From: Apostichopus japonicus
Taxonomy: Eukaryota > Echinodermata > Holothuroidea > Aspidochirotida > Stichopodidae
DNA: 64,000 nt
Direction of reading: 5' to 3'
Assembly (NCBI RefSeq): GCF_037975245.1
Contig: NC_092562.1
Coordinates: 16,850,021 to 16,914,020 of the forward strand
Shown: positions 58,952-64,000 of the stretch, one piece after another
Numbering within the stretch: the first letter of the stretch is position 1
Layout of the letters: each line of letters opens with the position of its first letter
Position numbers and translations under genes: made by a program
Notes under the pieces: generated by a model
Told to the model about the DNA's origin: nothing
What the model saw: the letters and a program-made list of their open reading frames with translations, nothing else
Database searches by the model: none

Positions 58952-61237
58952 CAATTTTGTTTTGGTTCTTAAAAACGAAGCCACCTATAATTCAGCATGA
59001 GTTGCTACCGAATACGAGAATGTGTTTATACACTTGTCTTTAGATCGTTATCAAAACACATTGCTTATACCTACTTGATTGATTCGATGTATATATCGAA
59101 TATTTTTCAAACCGCCAAGTTTTAGGTCTAAACAGAAAGATCATTTTACAGGTTTATTCTATAAGAGTGCTTATATATCGTCGATCCCCCCCCCCCCCCT
59201 CTCTCTCTCTATCAGCTTTTTTATAAAACGCAGTTGAACTCGTTTAATCAATCATGCTATTTGGATGATGGGGACTTCATAGTAAAGATAATATCATGGT
59301 TTGTCGATATGTTTTTTGGTTTTTTATTGGCGTGAACCTCTATCTGGTTTTCGTTTTGCAAGAACCGTGGAAAAGAGTTAACTATTAAACAGGATAACAT
59401 CACGTGATTCCATTCAAAATTTCTAATGGCATATTAAAAATTTCTGTAAACAATACTGGGTTATATGTGTGAGTGTCTGCTTCCTTATTTCTTATGCTTT
59501 CATTTGAACATCTTGTCTAAATCTTGTTGTGTGTCGTGATTTGGAATTCAATTATAAATACACCGTATCCCACGTTTAAAGTTTTGTTTTGAAACTCTCA
59601 GAGTTTTGTTCATGTTTTTTTTTAATGTCAGGCATTTTACGAACTATAAGCCGAGTAATTAGGTTACACCCTTTCGGTAGAAATCTGACTCGTCGCACAA
59701 TTTCAGACACCCCTCCCTTCACCCTCCTCACCGACCCACGGGAGAGACTCTCACTCCCCGATCCTACCCCGTCGTATGCATGATAAGAGCGGATGACATA
59801 TCCCATGTCATGATCGTGCGTATGTATGCCTTATTTACATATATTATGCAGTGACCCCGCCTCTTCGGACTTTCATATACATTCGGAATGTTGAGAACAT
59901 TGGAGCTCACGTTACCTTCAATTACATACTCCTTCTTCTACTCCAATTAAATTAGAGAAACACGTCTCGGACGAAGGACATATTATCTAGAATATTACCC
60001 AATTGAGCGGTTGGTCACATTGATTGCACTTGTATATTAACCCTTTAATTAATAATGAATTTGAGTAGAACACCCACACTCTTTTTTTTCTTCGCCATGA
60101 GCACCTCAAGAATTTTTTGTTCCTGTGTTAAAACAATCAAACCCCAAGTTGATCATTTTGGAGAGGTGACCTTTCAACGAAAATGCCTGCAGTTTCGAGT
60201 AATTTAATTTTGAAAAAGAAACGTCTCGTTTCAATGACGTGCATCATTTCTTGGGGCTTTTCAACCATTGTCTATACCATGCTATATATTTTTACCTGAA
60301 AGGGTTTTGGGACTAGAAAGTATATAGAGAGAGTTAGAAATCAGCCATACAACAAAGAAAGATATATAGAAAAAGAGAAGGTTGACAGGGGATTGAACCC
60401 GTCACGAAAAGGTCAGAGGTACAAACATATCCTCTGTAGTTTAATATTTTAACTTTAATTAAGACAACCTATTTTATTTACTGCTTAATGATTAATGATA
60501 TTGAGACTTTCCTATTTAATTATAAATAACATAAGACCTGATCTCGTAATCCTGTAAACTCGGTCTAAATTCGAGACGTTGATATATAGGCCTATTTGGG
60601 GTTTGGGGGGGGGGGGTGTGGGGGATTAATGTCAGACTTGAAGACATAATGCGAGACTGTATGTCTTTCTATACCTTATATATAGGCTAGGCTACAAATT
60701 CGTGATTTATGTCATCACGTTTTGTCATCAGTTTCATCCATTTGAGGGATGATGTATGGAAAGTGTCCAGAATCTGAGTACTCTCATGCATACGCTTAAC
60801 AGAATAGTCTAGACGTCAAAACATGTTCGTATAAGCCTATACTGTTAACAATTGCGAGTACGGGTGCAGGGGTTTGTATATAGCAAGGTTTTCAAGTGTC
60901 TTGTTTTTTTTATCTTTCTCAACCTGTAATTCAGATATGTTGATGCTATGGTGAAGTACTGATTTGTAGTTTTCTGATACTCTATATCATTTATATGAGA
61001 AAACTCTGGACTATTCTTTCCTCATATAACCCTTGGTTATTCCACACAATGACAGATATTGACAGAATTGCAAAATACAAATTTCGTATTTTATTTTTGC
61101 ATTCCGTATATCAAGAAAATGGCCATTTCCCATGGAAGTTGAGTAGACGAGGTGGGGGTGAAGGAAGTGGAGTGGTGTGGGACGGGTGGGGGGGGGGGGT
61201 AATCACGATTTCCCCCTTTTGCTTTGGATTTTGTTTA
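58952..61237. other. Interior of the 50-bp inverted repeat
   Basis: No transposase or other protein recognised; C and G homopolymers at 59187 and 60604. At 60366-60455 (minus) a GGGTTCAATCCCC B-box-like word and a CAGAGG/CCTCTG hairpin give a weak tRNA-like outline, but no A box. Confidence 0.5.
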
Positions 61238-61287
61238 AAGAAAAATCTTCCAAAGGCAAAGTTTGAGAGAAAATTTATTCGATCGCA
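61238..61287 (-). repeat. 50-bp inverted repeat, right arm
   Basis: Perfect inverse of 58902-58951. Both arms read inward from the same end. The flanks show no clear target duplication. Confidence 0.9.
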
Positions 61288-64000
61288 TCACTCGTGATAC
61301 ATAAATATCTTCTAAGAAAACGTCGTATAAAATTTTTCAAATAGAACTCAAGAAAATATCACTAAAGCTTTTTATTTTTCCATTTTGTTTGTTACTCTTA
61401 TGTTTGTGTTTGTTTGTATTTGTTTGTTTTGGGTCCTATAATAACAGCTTAAACAATCAATTGTTTGCATTCGCAACTTGACTTCTTCTCACTTGTCTCC
61501 ACAGCGTGTGACGACAAAGCATTGAACCAACTTCAAGCTTCAAAATTTGTTTGGGACAACAACAACAACAACAATAACAAATACTGCAGTTTATTCTGTT
61601 TCTTTGGGTAAGTGCATTATTATACAATAATCTATGTAGTGTAACATGAACTATACACACCAGCGACTACTTCTATTTTGCATTATATAGACTTCAAATG
61701 ATTGTATAATAATTACCTTGAAAAAATAATTAAAAATTTGCGACTGTCCGTAATGTTATATTTCTGAGCTATAAATCAAAAGACTTTATCAAAACTTGCA
61801 GAACGAATCCAATGAAGAAAGAGTCCTAATTTTGGCATTAGTGGAAAACAATGAAAAAAGGGGAAGAAAAAATTGTATGACATCCAAAATTATTGAACAT
61901 TTTCTTAAAATTTCCTGAGTAAAACGTACCAAACATTTTTTTCTTCGGAAAATGCTCACCTTATAAGTGACATTATTGAATGTTCTTCTGCGATCCCCGC
62001 TTACCGTTTTAATATATATTTGACTCAACTGTGCATGTAAGATCGTTCAACTTTTGCCAACGCTGATATTAGCAGCTGGCTCTCTGGTTAATTGTACCGT
62101 GACGTCACTGAGTGATAGGGATCTTTATTGGTTGGCAGTAAAAAAAAAGAAAAACTGTGACATATGGCTATAACGCAAAAATAATTGGAACTTTGAAGAT
62201 TAAAACTATCCTATAGTAGCGGGGTACTGTTTTTGTAAACGTTATTAAATGTCATGCCCATATGCCTATTAAACTAAGATCCTTTTTTTCTACATCCAGG
62301 ACTTCCGTGTTTTAACGGTGTGATTGTCGTTAAGATATTGGAAGCATATATATATGTACATCATTAAAACTGTATCAAATACACCGTCTATGGATTAGAC
62401 AATTTACTACCTTGAAAAGAATGCAACAGAAAGAATGAAACTCTGTCATAGACGGTGCATTTACAATGCCTATAGATATAAGCTACATCTAATCCTGATC
62501 TGGTCTCATTGTAACCCAGTGTCATCGTTTGACTCACTTTCATAGAGTGAAATTTCAATCTATTATTCATATTTTTTACCTTTCTTCTGTTCCATCAAAT
62601 CGGTTTGAGTCAATATCAAATCGGTTTGAGTCAATAGGGATTTATGTGCAGCAAGAACTTCGGAAATTTATTAATAAGACCTTTTGAAATTACGAATAAA
62701 GAAGTTCTCATATTTGTGAGTTTCTTATTATTATTATACTTTCTCATTGGATCTAATATAGCGTCCATATAATATAAAATGACTCTGGGAGGTGCAACTT
62801 TGTTTTGTTTTAAATTTAAATTCTATGATTTTTTTCCCCTTTCAATATCTTTGTGGTGATTGGTGAAAGTAAGTGAATTATTGAAGGTGCGTTCGCCATC
62901 ATGCTTGAGACAAACAGACAAACAGGTTGATAGACAGACAGACAGACAGACAGTGTACATGGAAAAGCACATCATAATTGTCTATACACGAACATATGCC
63001 TCTGTGTAAATATTTCTATGTATCTATATGGTTATGACATACCTTTCTTACTTACCATAACTTTGAAAATTCTAAGAAAAACAATTCTCTCCCTTGATTG
63101 AGTTTTTTAGTAAAGTAAACGTTGCTGACTATCTTGTTTAAAAAAAAATATGTCTTTTTTTATTCACCGATAGTTTTTGTTGAAGGTCAGAATTGATCGT
63201 ATCAGTAAATGTAAAATAATGAATGCACCTTCTATTCCAGGACGATCTTTCTTCTTTTACCTCTGTATTCATGTATTCATGCATATATACAGGCGTAAAC
63301 TTACCTTAGAAGTGAAACCATACATACATACACTCATACACCCACACATACATACGTACCCACATACACGCATACGCCTCTCGAAATGGTCTACGTGCAT
63401 AGACTATTATAAGTCAAATGTCATAAATAAAAAATAATGACTGAGTTTCTAACGATTGCTTAATGGTATACAATTACCAATATTGAATGAACTGATTTAA
63501 AATTTTAATAGGCTTGTTTTCATTTTCAACGCTATCAAATTGATGTTATTATCTTGAGTAGATGGAAGGTGAGATAAACCAAACTAAATCATTATTGACC
63601 TTTTGTCATATACAGGCAATTGTGATAACCCCCCACCCCCCTCCAAAAAAAAAGGGGAAAATGGCATTCTACTTGAGAGCCGTCATTGTTTAAATTAGAA
63701 TCGGAGACTTAATCAAGTCTCAAGATGGCATCATTGAGCCACTCGTGCGTGAAGTTTCAACGGTATTCTGTATGTTTCTACTTGTTCATTTTCATTGATA
63801 TATATGATGGCTTGTCAAGGCTGAGTCTAAAATATTCATGTGTATTTTAATTGGATTATTAATGGCCTTTTCCCTTTAACCACTGTTAACATTCACCTGA
63901 AGCAGAAAACAGACAAAGCAAAAGGTTTCACCTACTAGAGGTACTATGATACCGCAGATTGACAACATTGGCAGCCCTCTCCCCTCCACCCCCCCCCCGT
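61288..64000. other. Right end of window, intergenic
   Basis: AT-rich sequence with an ACA tract at 61557-61575, a GACA tract at 62930-62952 and CATA-type repeats at 63320-63372. No exon, RNA gene or element recognised. Confidence 0.55.

Noticed and set aside
60366-60455. tRNA on the minus strand
   Set aside because: B-box-like word and one hairpin, but no A box, a mismatched acceptor stem and an 11-base anticodon loop.

Overview
The window is animal genomic DNA: AT-rich, intron-rich, low in genes, and full of transposons and microsatellites. The gene content (an ATG4C/D-type autophagy protease with GT-AG introns, and a single-coding-exon family-10 fucosyltransferase) and the repeats (many GC-ended hAT elements, a Penelope-like element, an snRNA-headed SINE) suggest a marine invertebrate, perhaps an echinoderm such as a sea cucumber. 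That placement is inference; no marker here fixes the species.

Layout. (1) 1-23.0 kb, minus strand: the 5' two-thirds of an ATG4C/D-like cysteine protease gene. Six coding exons could be joined by splice sites, reading phase and family motifs. The gene runs off the left edge, so the exons for the catalytic Asp/His are outside. The protein has an unusual Ser/Thr-rich N-terminal extension of about 375 residues and an acidic, Ser-rich insertion of about 240 residues inside the protease core. Introns 1 and 2 (11.0 and 6.2 kb) are crowded with the words TACAGTA/TACTGTA and hold a 3.6-kb hAT-like element that has itself been invaded by a 2.5-kb element of another superfamily. (2) 23.0-32.9 kb: a 202-bp tandem array just upstream of ATG4, a hAT element nested in another hAT element, two further hAT-type elements and a SINE-like tail. 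No gene was recognised. (3) 33.0-34.36 kb, plus strand: an intact type-II Golgi alpha-fucosyltransferase ORF. Two copies of one 0.37-0.38-kb hAT MITE lie on either side in opposite orientation. (4) 34.4-64 kb: no host gene recognised. This part holds a broken Gypsy reverse transcriptase, a LINE 3' end with a large CTTCTC expansion, a U2-snRNA-headed SINE plus a 5'-truncated relative, the 3' end of a Penelope-like GIY-YIG element with an inverted partial duplicate, further hAT-type elements (one inside a TA microsatellite), a 50-bp perfect inverted repeat 2.3 kb apart, and several microsatellites.

The two host genes are divergently arranged, about 10 kb apart, and not functionally linked (autophagy Atg8 processing versus Golgi glycan fucosylation). 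The most notable items are the U2-headed SINE with target-site duplication, the nested 2.5-kb element with a 4-bp TACA duplication and eight copies of a 15-bp subterminal motif, and the enlarged ATG4. Many short ORFs in the window are antisense shadows or microsatellite translations and are not annotated.
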